Program-made: the position numbers and the translations under genes
Shown here: piece by piece, positions 40,660 to 51,101 of the stretch
Numbering within the stretch: position 1 is the first letter of the stretch
Layout of the letters: each line of letters opens with the position of its first letter
The notes under the pieces: generated by a model
The model's database searches: none
Told to the model about the DNA's origin: nothing
What the model saw: the letters and a program-made list of their open reading frames with translations, nothing else
Origin: Euglena gracilis
Lineage: Eukaryota; Euglenida; Euglenophyceae; Euglenales
NCBI GenBank assembly: GCA_039621445.1
Contig: CP154956.1
Location: forward strand, 43,652,615-43,716,614
DNA: 64,000 bases
Direction of reading: 5' to 3'

Positions 40660-40905
40660 CCGCCGTCCCGCCGGCCCGCCGCTGGCCGGGCCGGGCTGGG
40701 CCGCCGGGCCGCCGGCCGGTCCGGGCCGGGCCGCCGGGCCGCCGGCCGGTCCCGGGCCAGGCCGCCGGGCCGCCGGCCGGTCCGGGCCGGGCCGGGCCGG
40801 GCCGGGCCGGGCCGCCGGGCCGCCGGCCGGTCCGGGCTGGGCCGCCGGGCCGCCGGCCGGGCCGGGCCGGGCCGCCGCCCGGGCCGGGCCGGGCCGGACC
40901 GTCGG
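40660..40905. repeat. GGGCCGCCGGGCC minisatellite
   Basis: Almost pure G+C, in units of about 30-40 bp built on GGGCCGCCGGGCCGCCGG. The long ORFs on both strands are compositional. Confidence 0.9.
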
Positions 40906-40984
40906 TGGTGGGGGCGCGCTTATCAAGAGCTCAGCACTATTCAAAACCTGGTCTTATATGGGGGGGGGGCATGGTAGTTTGTGG

Positions 40985-41210
40985 CACAGAATCTACCACC
41001 ACCCCCCCCTAATTGACCGTGGGACCTCTCCACGGGACCCCCCTTTTGGTCAATTAGGGGGGGGGGTCAATTAGGGGGGGTACCGTCAATTAGGGGGTGC
41101 TTCAGCACGAAATCCCCCCGGGTAGTCAATTAGGGGGGGTCGAAAAATTTTTCCCCGGGGCGATCGGTCAATTAGGGGGGGGGGTCAATTAGGGGGGGGG
41201 AGGTGGGAAG
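40985..41210. repeat. CCACC/C-run element, TAATTGACC type
   Basis: The left end CCACCACCCCCCCC then TAATTGACC and the right end GGTCAATTAGGGGG then AGGTGGG are inverted. GGTCAATTAGGGG is repeated six times inside. Confidence 0.75.
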
Positions 41211-41744
41211 AGAAATGACACATGGCATCCACAAACATTATGTATTACACCTCTGAAACCCAGTCTGATGCTCCACGGAAGTTCGGGTAGGACATAGGAC
41301 CAGCCCCAACCAGCGTGGGCCTCGTCTTTTATAGGTTGTTTAAAACATCGTTTTAAATCAGTTTAAAAGCGTTGTCGAAAATCAAAAAGACGGGGTTTCG
41401 ACAGTATGGAAAAACTCATAGGGCATCTGGACGTCTAGCTCACGAGGGAACCGACCAGGCAGCAGCCCGCGGTAGTCGCAACCCAGTGGACGCCGGCATT
41501 TCTAAAGCCTCCATGATACTGCGGAACCCTTCGTCAGAAGTTTGTTGTTTGCTGATCCCAGAGTGGCAAGCCCCCCCCCCCCCCACCGGCACACGCCTTT
41601 TCAACGGCACAGTCCTCCCCCCCCCGCTTTTGGGAAACCAAAAAAAAAAGGGAGACCGCCCATAAAAGTTGCCACAACCTTCACAGGGGGGGGGCAAACT
41701 AGCAACGGCAACGGCTTTCGCACTGGTAAACTGGCCACCACCTG
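41211..41744. other. Non-coding spacer
   Basis: No gene recognised. Confidence 0.4.
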
Positions 41745-41905
41745 TGGACCAAAACTGGCCAGCACATCTGGCCCAAAACTGGCCAGCATGTGGCCCAAAA
41801 CTGGCCAGCACCTGTGGCCCAAAACTGGCCAGCACATCTGGCCCAAAACTGGCCACCACCTGTGGCACAAAATTAGCGAGCACATCTGGCCCAAAACTGG
41901 CCGCC
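41745..41905. repeat. CTGGCCCAAAACTGGCCAGC minisatellite
   Basis: Six to seven units of about 27 bp. The same words occur at 23025-23075 and, more diverged, at 45240-45430. Confidence 0.85.
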
Positions 41906-42795
41906 GAAACAACAAATCAGAATGCACCAAACTACCATTTCGTTGCAAACAAAACGGACAGACAACAAAAACCTTCAAACTTCTAGTCACAGCAACAAGA
42001 ATCAGAAAATACGCACGTTGTCTCTGATGGTCACAGTGCAAACAAAATGGAGCAGTTTAGCAGGGACATGTTCATGTCCAGATTATCAATCCTTCCAATG
42101 ACTCATCAAAATGTCCTTCCAATGACTTCATTTCACCATAGACTTCAACAAACTGTGAGATCTGTAGCAGCGAAAAATGACATTCACTCACAGAACTGTT
42201 TGGCAAACCTTTGAAGATGAAATGTGGCTATTTCGCTCTGCGAAATACACCAGCAACATTTTGTCACCCCTGCAGACCTCCTCGGAAACCCACCACGGAG
42301 TGGGTTTCAAAATGTGTTGCTTGCCGCTTGACGTTTATATAAGAGAAATCGGGTTTCGATCACGCTTCCTGGTGAGAAAACGGGTGGCACCGAAGGCCGA
42401 AATTCCTGTAAAATTTTCCTGTAAATATTTCAGCAATCCTGTGCCACGTGGTCCATAACAAAAGGAATCATTTGCCACCCAGCCATTTGCAAGCGGCATC
42501 GTCCTTGGAGTGTTTTTCTGCCTCCTGCCATATTTGCCACGAGAAAGGCTTTTTGCATTGCGCACCGGGTGATTTTGGGTAAATGCATGTTGTCGACATC
42601 CACTGCCACGGGTCCATCGCTGTCCAATCGTGAAATGAAGATGCCTCGGGGTCTGGAGCAGGAGACAATCCAGCACATTGTTCTTCGGCCATTCTTTTGA
42701 GCAGTGGTTGTCAGGAAACCTTGGACAGCCCGTGCTGACATGTGATGAATTTGATTTGCAGCAAACAAGGTGGTGTCCGAGACGGTTTGAAGGAC
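41906..42795. other. Spacer without recognised gene
   Basis: A minus-strand open frame (42430-43002) crosses the hairpin at 42796-42860 and has no recognisable domain. Confidence 0.4.
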
Positions 42796-42860
42796 CAACA
42801 ATGGAGATAGTGGAATGGGATCCCAAAAATTGGTATCCCATTCCACTATCTCCATTGTTG
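42796..42860. repeat. Perfect 26-bp inverted repeat
   Basis: CAACAATGGAGATAGTGG then AATGGGAT, a 13-nt loop, and its exact reverse complement. It lies in otherwise unique sequence. Confidence 0.95.
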
Positions 42861-43465
42861 TGAGGGGAATCCCAAGGGACCAGCGAAGTGTGCGACGGAA
42901 TTCAGTTGTTGTTAACAGGGTACGGAGATGGCGCCACAACAGCCCATGCCATTGTATGGTTGGTGCTGACTTGAAAAACGAACACTTGAAAGGTCCATTC
43001 AAAATGTGTTTTTTTTGTCCATAAGCATGCAGTGCTGATTCTGGCAGCTTTTAAAATATATTTTTTTTAAGCCCATTGTGTCTGAGGGGCAATTTGTCCC
43101 AAGTGATTGAGATCTTCGCGAAAGCAAATTTCCATATCTTTTGGGAGACTGTCAAGGGAGGCAGGAAGCAGATCCAGTGAATCCTAGGGGGGGGGGGAGG
43201 GGCCCAAAACCTAAAGTTCACCGCCTGGTCTCGCCTTCCCCGCTCAGCGGTTCACCCATTTCCAATTTTTGCTTGCATTTTTGAAATTGGAAACCATTTT
43301 GCAAAAAATGATGGTTGGTGGTGGTGGTTGTGGAAGGATGTGCGTTTTTTTACTGTACCATTTCCCCCCCCCCAAAATAAAAGCATGGCAAATTTTCAGG
43401 CACTTTTTAGGATAAAAGGTATTTGGATGGAACCCTGTTTCTGCAGCTGTCAACCTGTTGCTGCC
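42861..43465. other. Spacer without recognised gene
   Basis: Nothing convincing; G- and T-runs. Confidence 0.4.
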
Positions 43466-43790
43466 TGCAGCCGTCGACAAGGGAGTGGTGCCGAACCCTA
43501 GGAAGAAGGTCCGGAGGGAGGTAAACATTGGAGGGAAGATTGAAGTTCTCCACCATTTCCAAGGAAACTTCAAAGGAACAACTCTAAAGAAATTCCCTAA
43601 GATCAGCCCATCCACACTGAAGAGGATCAAAAGGAAGGGGGATGATTTGGTGAAGGCGGTTGGAAAGAGAAAGGCACTGAAAAAGCGAGAACGGGCCATG
43701 CACGGGACCTATTGGAGGCCTTCAAGTTGACGCAAGCTCCTAGAGTTGTGAAAGACTTCTTCAACACTCCCATGCATCACCTTGGAGGCT
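43466..43790 (+). pseudogene. pogo/CENP-B-like HTH transposase fragment
   Basis: Plus-strand reading RREVNIGGKIEVLHHFQGNF, KGTTLKKFPKISPSTLKRI, KRKGDDLVKAVGKRKALKK matches the pattern of the N-terminal helix-turn-helix of pogo/Tigger and CENP-B proteins (basic start, KIEVL, sTLkrI). After about 43700 the sense frame moves by one base (HARDLLEAFKLTQAPRVVKD). No DDE catalytic domain is seen. Confidence 0.5.
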
Positions 43791-43799
43791 ATATGTGTC

Positions 43800-44510
43800 C
43801 TTTTACAGCTAACCGCCATTACTTTGGCGCACAGTGGCCAAAACCGTGACCCTTGGTGGCCAGTAATTTGGCCTAGAGTTGCCAAAACCGGCACCGTGGT
43901 GGCCAAAACTTTGGCGCCAAGTGGCAAGGTCGGATAGAGGCATAGAGGTTGAGGTAGAGGTAGAGGTGGAGGTAGAGGTAAAGGGGCCCAGGCCCAGGGG
44001 GGGGGGTCCCGTGGGACCCTCCTGTCGAGTTGCGAACTCAACCGGACCGGTCGAGTTTGAGGGGGGGGTGGGGGTCCGGGTTCTAGACTGGCCAAAAACA
44101 AGGGGGGAGCCCAGGCACAGGGGAGGGGTCCTGCGGGACCCCCCTGTCGAGGTCTGAACTCAACCAAACAAGGGGGGGTTTGGGCCCCAAAGTCGATTGC
44201 CCTGCAGAGGTAGAGGTCACCTCTACCTCCTCTATCCCTCTGTGTCACCTCTGTGTCAAAATCCTAAAGAAAGTGGCTTGAAGAAGGAAAATTTGTACCA
44301 AACAAAGGCAATTTTTATGAAAAATTTACAAATTGCCAAACATATCTCTGATAACAATATTTGAAACCACCCACCTAGACTATGTTTCTTGTTTCTAATT
44401 TGTTTTGGTGCAAACTTGCCAAATTTAAATTTGAGGCATATGTAGAGGGGGTGGCGATCGGCTGTGCGGGCCGCGGGGGGGGGGGGTCCAAGGGCGGGCG
44501 CGGGTGGTGC
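43800..44510. other. GAGGTA microsatellite and G-run spacer
   Basis: (GAGGTA)n at 43945-43982, and two copies of GTGGGACCC/GCGGGACCC-CCTGTCGAG (44010 and 44135). No gene. Confidence 0.6.
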
Positions 44511-44514
44511 GCGT

Positions 44515-44705
44515 CCTAAAATCAGCGATTTTCCGGTCCAAAAGTGGTCATTTTTGGCTTTTTTGGGGGCCATTTCTGATCAAATAAATGCTTTTTGGGC
44601 TTCTCGCAGAGTGCGCGGCCCCCAAATTTGCCATTTTATGTCCGAAAATGGTCATTTTTGGCCATTTTTGAGCCTCAAAAAGTCGCGATTTTTTCGCGAA
44701 TTTTT
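44515..44705. repeat. ~190-bp dispersed repeat (copy of 25565-25755)
   Basis: TCCTAAAATCAGCGATTTTC, GTGGTCATTTTTGG, GCGCGGCCCCCAAATTTGCC and AAAAGTCGCGATTTTTTC match the core of the element at 25450-25911. Confidence 0.8.
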
Positions 44706-46957
44706 TTTAATTGGGGAAGGGACCAGTACCAGTCAGGTATTGGTCCCGCGGACCCCCCAGTGGAGTCGGAACTGCACTAGTTCACAAGATTGTCCAAAAA
44801 GGCTTTGGCTTCGGACAAGTTCAAAGATTTTGTTAAAAACGACGTGCTGCCACACCGGCTGGCTAAATTGCCTGAATTGTTAAGTGTCATATTCCCAGTG
44901 GTTTTTTTCCTTCAAGCACTGTGTGAACCCAAAGTGGCCACTGGGGGGACACTTTTGGGGGGAGGTCAAATTTTGGCTTTCGGCGCCTTTGGCGCCGAAG
45001 GAAAATGGCCACTTTGAGGGGGGTAAACCAAAATTTTTCAAAAAAAAATTGGCCATTTTGGGGGAGGGGACACGTTTATGGCACGGTTAGTTTGTTCACG
45101 TAAAGAGGTGAAGGCCACAGCTTTTTCACGAGATGGTATACCAGAGGTTAGGCACAGCGGAGGGGGGGTTGAGGGGCGGTGAGCGGCCGCGCGGGGGCCG
45201 CGGGGGGGGGGGAGCGGCGCACCTAGCCCCTAGCATCGCTTTGCCCCCACCTGTGGCCCAAAAATGGCCCCCAATCATCTGGCCCAAAACTTGCCCCAGC
45301 TGTGGGGCTGTTCCCCCGTGGCCTTGTTTGGCGCAAAACTGCCCCCCAGGTGTGGCCTAAAGTTTGCTGTGACCCCCAAACTGGCCCCAACTTTGCACCT
45401 CATTTGTGGCCAAAACTGGGTCCCCACCTGTGTGGTTTCATTTGTGATGTCATCACCCACCTGTTTTGCACAAAAGCTGACCCATTCGGCACCACAAACA
45501 TTGAACCTGCTTCATTGATCCTCCATTTTCTCCACCTGTGATCCTCCCATGTGTTCCCCAAAACGGACCCAGTTCGACCAGAAGGCTGGTTGGGGAAAAA
45601 ATCCAAGGATGGCCCACAAACAACCACTAAACTGGCGAAATGCTGGCAATATCTTGCAAGAGTTTTCACCTGCTCGAAATGAACAGCACAAAACAATAAA
45701 AAAAATTGTTGTCCGAAAATTTTGAAGTTTCGAAGATTTCGCGAAACCAACCAGGGACCTCCTCAGTGGCAATGCCATTCATTCATTCAGTCAGTCATTC
45801 ATCACGAATTTCTTTTTTTTTCCCGCAAAAAAAAACGAGGAAAAATCTGGTGCTGAGGTTGCCCATCCCTGATTCCCCTCCACACAATCACGATTTCTCC
45901 GCCCTCAGTGGTTCAACGGATGATCACTTTCAATGTGGTATGGCATTTTCAATGGGCATATTTCTTGTTCTTTTTGACGATTGCAACTGAACCATCATTT
46001 TCAATGTGCCTTCTGGCATGGATTTGTGGAGCTTCCGCTTTTGCACGTTCAGGGTTGCATTATTTATTGAGTTGCTGCAGGCCTTCGGAAAACGAGTATT
46101 TTTGGACTGGAGCCACCCTCTTTGGCATTCAACTCTGTCCATCTGACTCATAATTTCACGAAAAAGCAGACACAGAGCTGACACCGCGTTGGATGAGGTT
46201 TTTCGATGTTGAGACAATGTAGTTCTTCACAATGCAAATAAAGTGAACATTTCCCTTCCTCCATGAAACCCTGCTGCATTTTTATCGCTGCATCACAGTG
46301 GACGTTCAAAAGAGGCGGCTTCTTAATCAGGGTGCGCTGCATGCTGTTTTGTGTTCCACCACCCAAGGCGGATGTTACCATGCACCCCCCCCATTATGCA
46401 CTCCTCCCATTGGGTGATTTTTTAAAAATCAAAAACTGCCTGTTTTGGTTTCCTTTTATTTTTTTTTAAGTAAAAGTCAAAAACCCTAAAAGTCAAAAAA
46501 AAAAAAACTCCCCCATTTTTCACTGCCGCCTTCCGGGTCTTAAGTTCGATTTCCGAGACCTGCAGAAACAAAAAAACCCTTTGTTCCATGAAATGGCGCT
46601 TAAATGACAGTGTGCCAAAGACAACGCCAAGATCAACCCAACTATTCGTCCCCACTGTGCCAAAGCGACATCGTATGCAGTGTGTGACCAATTTCCAAAC
46701 TTAATTGACTCTGCAATACAATCACTAACTATTTTTTCCTACAGGAGTCCGAGATTTTGTTCTTGGAAGATATGCTCAGCAGTCTGTTCGTCACTCCGAA
46801 AGATTACAGAAGTTCGCGGACAACACTTTGGATTCCACCCAAAGTTCTCTTTGATGTGTTGTTTGTTTGCACTACTTCTGATGAATGGAAACGTTGATTT
46901 TCAAATGAAATTTTGTCAGGCGACGTGTAAACCGCAGTGTGCAGGGCTCGTGTGTTA
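44706..46957. other. Long non-coding stretch with minor repeats
   Basis: It includes a GGCGCC TTT GGCGCC hairpin (44979-44993), a short GAGGTTAGGC-ended element (45145-45228), a diverged CTGGCCCAAAA minisatellite (45240-45430) and a lone TTACCATGCACCCCC end (46376). No gene that I can support. Confidence 0.5.
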
Positions 46958-47687
46958 CAGTGCGTTGCATGATACACTGGTGCAAAAGTCTTTAGGACCC
47001 CGTAAACACACTGAGCCGGATAATTCCAGGGGTAAGGGTGTGTGCTCGTTTGGATTTGTGTGAATTTTTTTCATGTCCGCATACCTCTGCGTCCTTTCTC
47101 AGATTTACAGAATGCCTTCTCCGCAGAAAAATGCGACTGAAGGGGCGCCGTGAGAAGATTATAGAGCTGCACTTGCTTGGGTGCAACAACTGTGAAATAT
47201 CCAGGAGGTTTGGCGTAACGGAGGGCTGTGCCCGGTACACAATCAAAAAGTGGAAAGCGGACAATAAGCCTGTGGATGCGAAAGGTAGTCCAATCATGAA
47301 AGACAAGCCAAGGAGTGGCAGACCTTCAGAAATGACTGCCAGGTTTGCTATTCCCTTCCAATCCGTGTGTTTAATTGCAAATCTGACCTATGGGTTGCCT
47401 GAAAGGCTGCTTTTGAGGCTATCCCACCTGCCGCCACGTTGTATCATTCCCTTCCTGACCGTGTCGCGGCTGTAAGAGCAGCTGCTGGCAGTCACACGAA
47501 ATACCGAGAAGACACTGGAGAGATCCTCTGCCTTTGCCTTGGTTGCTTGCACACCTAGTCGATGCTTGATGTGGATGGATTCCGCTTCATTGTAATATTG
47601 TAAGAAAAGCCTTTGGGTCGAAAAAAAAAATTGGCGGTCGAAAAGATTTTTGCACCAGTGCATCGTAAAAACTCATGCACCGCACTG
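46958..47687 (+). mobile_element. Tc1/mariner-like deletion derivative (730 bp)
   Basis: Bounded by TA on both sides (46956-46957 and 47688-47689). The termini are inverted: CAGTGCGTTGCATGA at the left; the right end reads CAGTGCGGTGCATGA on the other strand. Both continue with CACTGGTGCAAAA and TCTT. TA duplication, CAGTG ends and the internal transposase fragment fit Tc1/mariner. Most of the transposase gene is deleted. Confidence 0.85.
47131..47340 (+). pseudogene. Tc1/mariner transposase N-terminal HTH fragment
   Basis: MRLKGRREKIIELHLLGCNN, CEISRRFGVTEGCARYTIKK then DKPRSGRPSEMT: a paired-like helix-turn-helix followed by the typical RSGRP linker. The DD[E/D] catalytic region is missing; after 47340 the frame has no similarity. 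Confidence 0.8.
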
Positions 47688-47689
47688 TA

Positions 47690-48960
47690 GGGTACAGGGG
47701 CTGATATGGAGAAGCTTGATGGAAATTTATGGAGCTGGGTTACAAAAATTGAACAACAGGTTTCAACAGGTTTCCCCGCTTTCCGATTGCATCAAAGGCG
47801 GCCACAGCTTGTGACAAACATGTGATGATTTGTTATTTGTGACAAGGAATTCTCTTCTTGCCCCAATATAAAAGCTGTTCACAATATTGTAAGATGCTTC
47901 ACTTGAATAGACCGTACCACCTTGTGTGTCAAGGAGATGACATTGGACCAAATTTTTTTTGGAGAAGGAATACCTGCATACTTTTCTTTGGTGGAACCAA
48001 TACATTTTCAGTTTTCTTTCAGAAAACCATTCATTCTCGTTTCACCAGAACCTCAGAATATTGGCCCCAAGTCCCCTGACCCTGGCCCAAGTCCCCAAAA
48101 AATATTGGCCGCCACCATTTTGGATCTTATTCCTTTGGACTCCCGGGGGCTTTGACCAGAGATTCCCCAGAGAAACTAGTGCAGTTGCTGATTTTGGTGT
48201 TTGTTTGAAGGTTTTTTGGCAATAAAATAATAATGAGAATGTCGAGAATTATTTGATTCTGTGTACAGTATGGAGTATCAATGTTAATTGCCCCCATGAG
48301 CTGTGGTATGGTGTGTGCAGACTGGCACAGTCATGACCTGCACAGCAAATGCCTCAGCTGGCTCGTACAAACGAAGAACAAAGTTGTGACCCCTCCCAGA
48401 TGCCAATCCAGATCTGGTCAAGGGTTTGGTCTGTACTGGGATGGGCAGCCTTTGACCTTACGTTTGGGCAACTCATGATGGAGACCCTGTCAAACCTTAA
48501 TGGGGAGGGGTGGCAGTGACCCAGCACGGTCACCAAGTCGGGTGACATTTGACCATTTTGGGGGTGGTTGGGGTAGGCACGATGAACATATTACAGTAAA
48601 TGTTTTTGTTTTCATTTTGATTCTTGAAAATTGATTTTGGTAAAATTCGATATTCAACCCTTTTTTAGCTTTATTTTTGCCATGTTTGGAGCAGTGTTGT
48701 CCCGGCTTTAAGTCGGGTTGACGGAACAAATTTCAACATGTTTTGGCACAAAAATGGCACCAATGGTATGTATTTGCCACCATTTATGCATCTTTTGCGA
48801 ATATTAGAATTTTTACCAGCCATTTCTGTCACTTTGTGTTGAGGCTTTGTGGTTGAGGGTGTGAGAAACTGACGCCAATCAAAACGTACAGTTCAAAAAT
48901 ATGGTAATTTTGGGTATTTTGCCAAAAATTTGTTTACCGTATTTTTTGTCCACCCATATG
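47690..48960. other. Non-coding spacer
   Basis: No gene recognised. Confidence 0.4.
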
Positions 48961-48964
48961 TATC

Positions 48965-49016
48965 TATTTACCTGCCTGTCTGTCTGTTTGTCAGTTGCCT
49001 GTCTGGTACCTACCTA

Positions 49017-49055
<39 letters not shown>

Positions 49056-49500
49056 GGCTGTCTGTCTGTTTGTCCATCCATCCATCCATCCATCCATCCA
49101 TCCATCCATCCATCCATCCATCCATCCATCCATCCATCCATCCATCCATCCATCCATCCATCCATCCATCCATCCATCCATCCAATATGCACACATATGT
49201 ACATACACACACATGTATACATGTACAGATGCATATGTATACGTATACGTATACGTATACGCATATGTATTTATATACATATACATATACACATGCATAT
49301 GCATATGCATATGCATATACACATACAGCTACGTATACATATACATGCACATGTACATATACATGTACATGTGCATGTAGATGTACATATACGTATACAT
49401 ACACATACGTATATGTGTGCTTATGCATATACATACACATATACATGTGCGTACATGCATATACATGTGCGCATATGCATGTACATACACACATATGTTT
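48965..49500. repeat. (TGTC)n, (CCAT)n and ACATAT-type microsatellites
   Basis: TGTC repeat at 49015-49070, CATC/CCAT repeat at 49074-49184, then purine-pyrimidine alternating TATACATA/ACGTAT sequence to 49497. The long ORFs on both strands are artefacts. Confidence 0.95.
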
Positions 49501-49504
49501 AGTG

Positions 49505-50782
49505 CGTACCCTGCCGGAGATGGGGTTTCCCTCTATTTTCGCTTTTGAACGCCTTATAAGATTTTTTCAGGCATTTTTTTTCTTCAGGGGTTTAAAGGTT
49601 TTTTTAAGGCATTTTGAAAATTTCAAGAATTTTGAAGGTGTCTATTTTGCATTGGTGGTCAAAGAGCCATCTGGGCATCGAACCAACATCGGTCCAGGTT
49701 GAAAATCAAAACATTTTTTTTTGAGCTTTGAGTAGATACATTATGTTCCAGCGATGCCAGAAATATTTTTTCCCCCTGAAGTTGGCCTGTTTTGCTAAGA
49801 TTTTGCAACTTTTTTTTGCTCAAATTTCGGAAAATTTTTTCAAGGACGAAAATTTTTAGCATTTTTTAAAGGTTTTTTAAAAGGGGGTTTAAGGCGCCTT
49901 AACTTTTCATGTGTCAGCCCCTGGAGAAAGTTATTTACACAACACTTTTGGGGGGACCAAAAAGGACGCTGTTTTACGGTACTTTTTTTTTTTTTGATTT
50001 TGGTCCAGAAAGATCAACCAGAGCTGCATAAAATAACGATAAATGAGACCAGATGGGATATTCATGGGAGAAAGCACCTTGGAAGGGAGTTGTTTCATAA
50101 CGAGAATTTCTGGTTCTCATAATTTTCTCCAAGGTAGGGGAGAGTTGAGAAGAGAGTTTTTCTCTTTCTGGATGAGCTTCACTCTCATCCATGGATATAG
50201 ATATAGGTATAGGTACAGATGGATTTCCCACACCTTTTGCGAAGCCTCAACCAAAGCGAGCCAAAAATGGTTAGAAAATGGTCCAAAAATGCATAGATGT
50301 TGGCAGATGTTGACCATTGATGTCATTTTTGAGGCAAAAAGGCCTGAGTTTGTTCAGATTCCTAGATGAAAATCCGGGACAAAACTGCTCCACACACAGC
50401 AAAAAGAATGTTAGAAAGCGGCTGAAATACCAAGTTTGCCGAAGTTGATTTTCCAAAATAAAGTTGACCTAAATATTTTTAAATATTTTTTTTTTCATTT
50501 TGTCCCCCTGACAACGAAAAAGTCAAGCATCACCCAAACCCCCCCAAATAGCCTGGCGGGGTGCCAGGTTATTGAAACCAACTTTTGGCCCTGCCCTTGC
50601 CAGGTTATTTGGGCCCTTTTTTTTCAGCGCCGTAAAGAAAATTTGCCTTAAAAAGGGGGTGCAAAGTATCTTTTTTTTGCCCCTCCCCCGCCAAGTTATT
50701 CGGCCGCTGCCAACGGTTCACAATGAAAATTCTCGGGAAGCTGTGCGGGCAGAAAATATATTGAATAGAGAAATTGAAAAGG
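49505..50782. other. Non-coding spacer
   Basis: No gene recognised; A/T-rich with a GGATATAGATATAGG-type microsatellite at about 50193-50218. Confidence 0.4.
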
Positions 50783-50790
50783 TGCAGGAA

Positions 50791-51093
50791 CAGGCTTGCG
50801 CTTAGTCGGGTGCCTACCCCACGGGGGGGGTGCTAGGGGCAGGCACCCCATAGCACCCGATCCGACCCCCCCGGGGGGGGGGCAGGGTTTTGGGGGTGCC
50901 TGCCCCTAGCAGGCACCCCCCTCTGACCCCGGCGCCGAAGGCGCCGGGGGCCCCGAAAAGGCCATTTTCAATGAAAATTTTCCGGGTCCGGCCCGGACCC
51001 CTATCCCTCCCCCCCCGGGGGAGTGTGCCTGCCAGGGGCAGGCACCCTATAGCACCCCCCCCCCTCCCCCCCCAGTCGGTAAGCACAAGCATG
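50791..51093. mobile_element. hAT-like non-autonomous element (303 bp)
   Basis: Flanked by a perfect 8-bp direct repeat TGCAGGAA (50783-50790 and 51094-51101). The ends are imperfectly inverted: CAGGCTTGCGCTTA and TAAGCACAAGCATG. Inside are GGGGGTGCCTGCCCC-type inverted words and the hairpin CCGGCGCC GAA GGCGCCGG flanked by A/T-rich sequence. No ORF. Confidence 0.85.
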
Positions 51094-51101
51094 TGCAGGA
51101 A

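Larger units (their letters stand above)
37252..40977. repeat. 3.7-kb unit bounded by inverted C-run termini
   Basis: The left terminus TTACCATGCCCCCCCC then ATATAAGACC is matched, inverted, at the right by GGTCTTATATGGGG then GCATGGTAG (40943-40977). Inside both ends CTGAGCTCTT is also inverted (37388 and 40928). The unit contains the ~160-bp repeat, the 19-bp satellite and a CCGGCCGGG minisatellite. It could be one large foldback element or two separate insertions of a small one. Confidence 0.55.

Noticed and set aside
40660-40977. Arg/Pro/Gly-rich ORFs of 116-185 aa
   Set aside because: They come from the almost pure G+C minisatellite.
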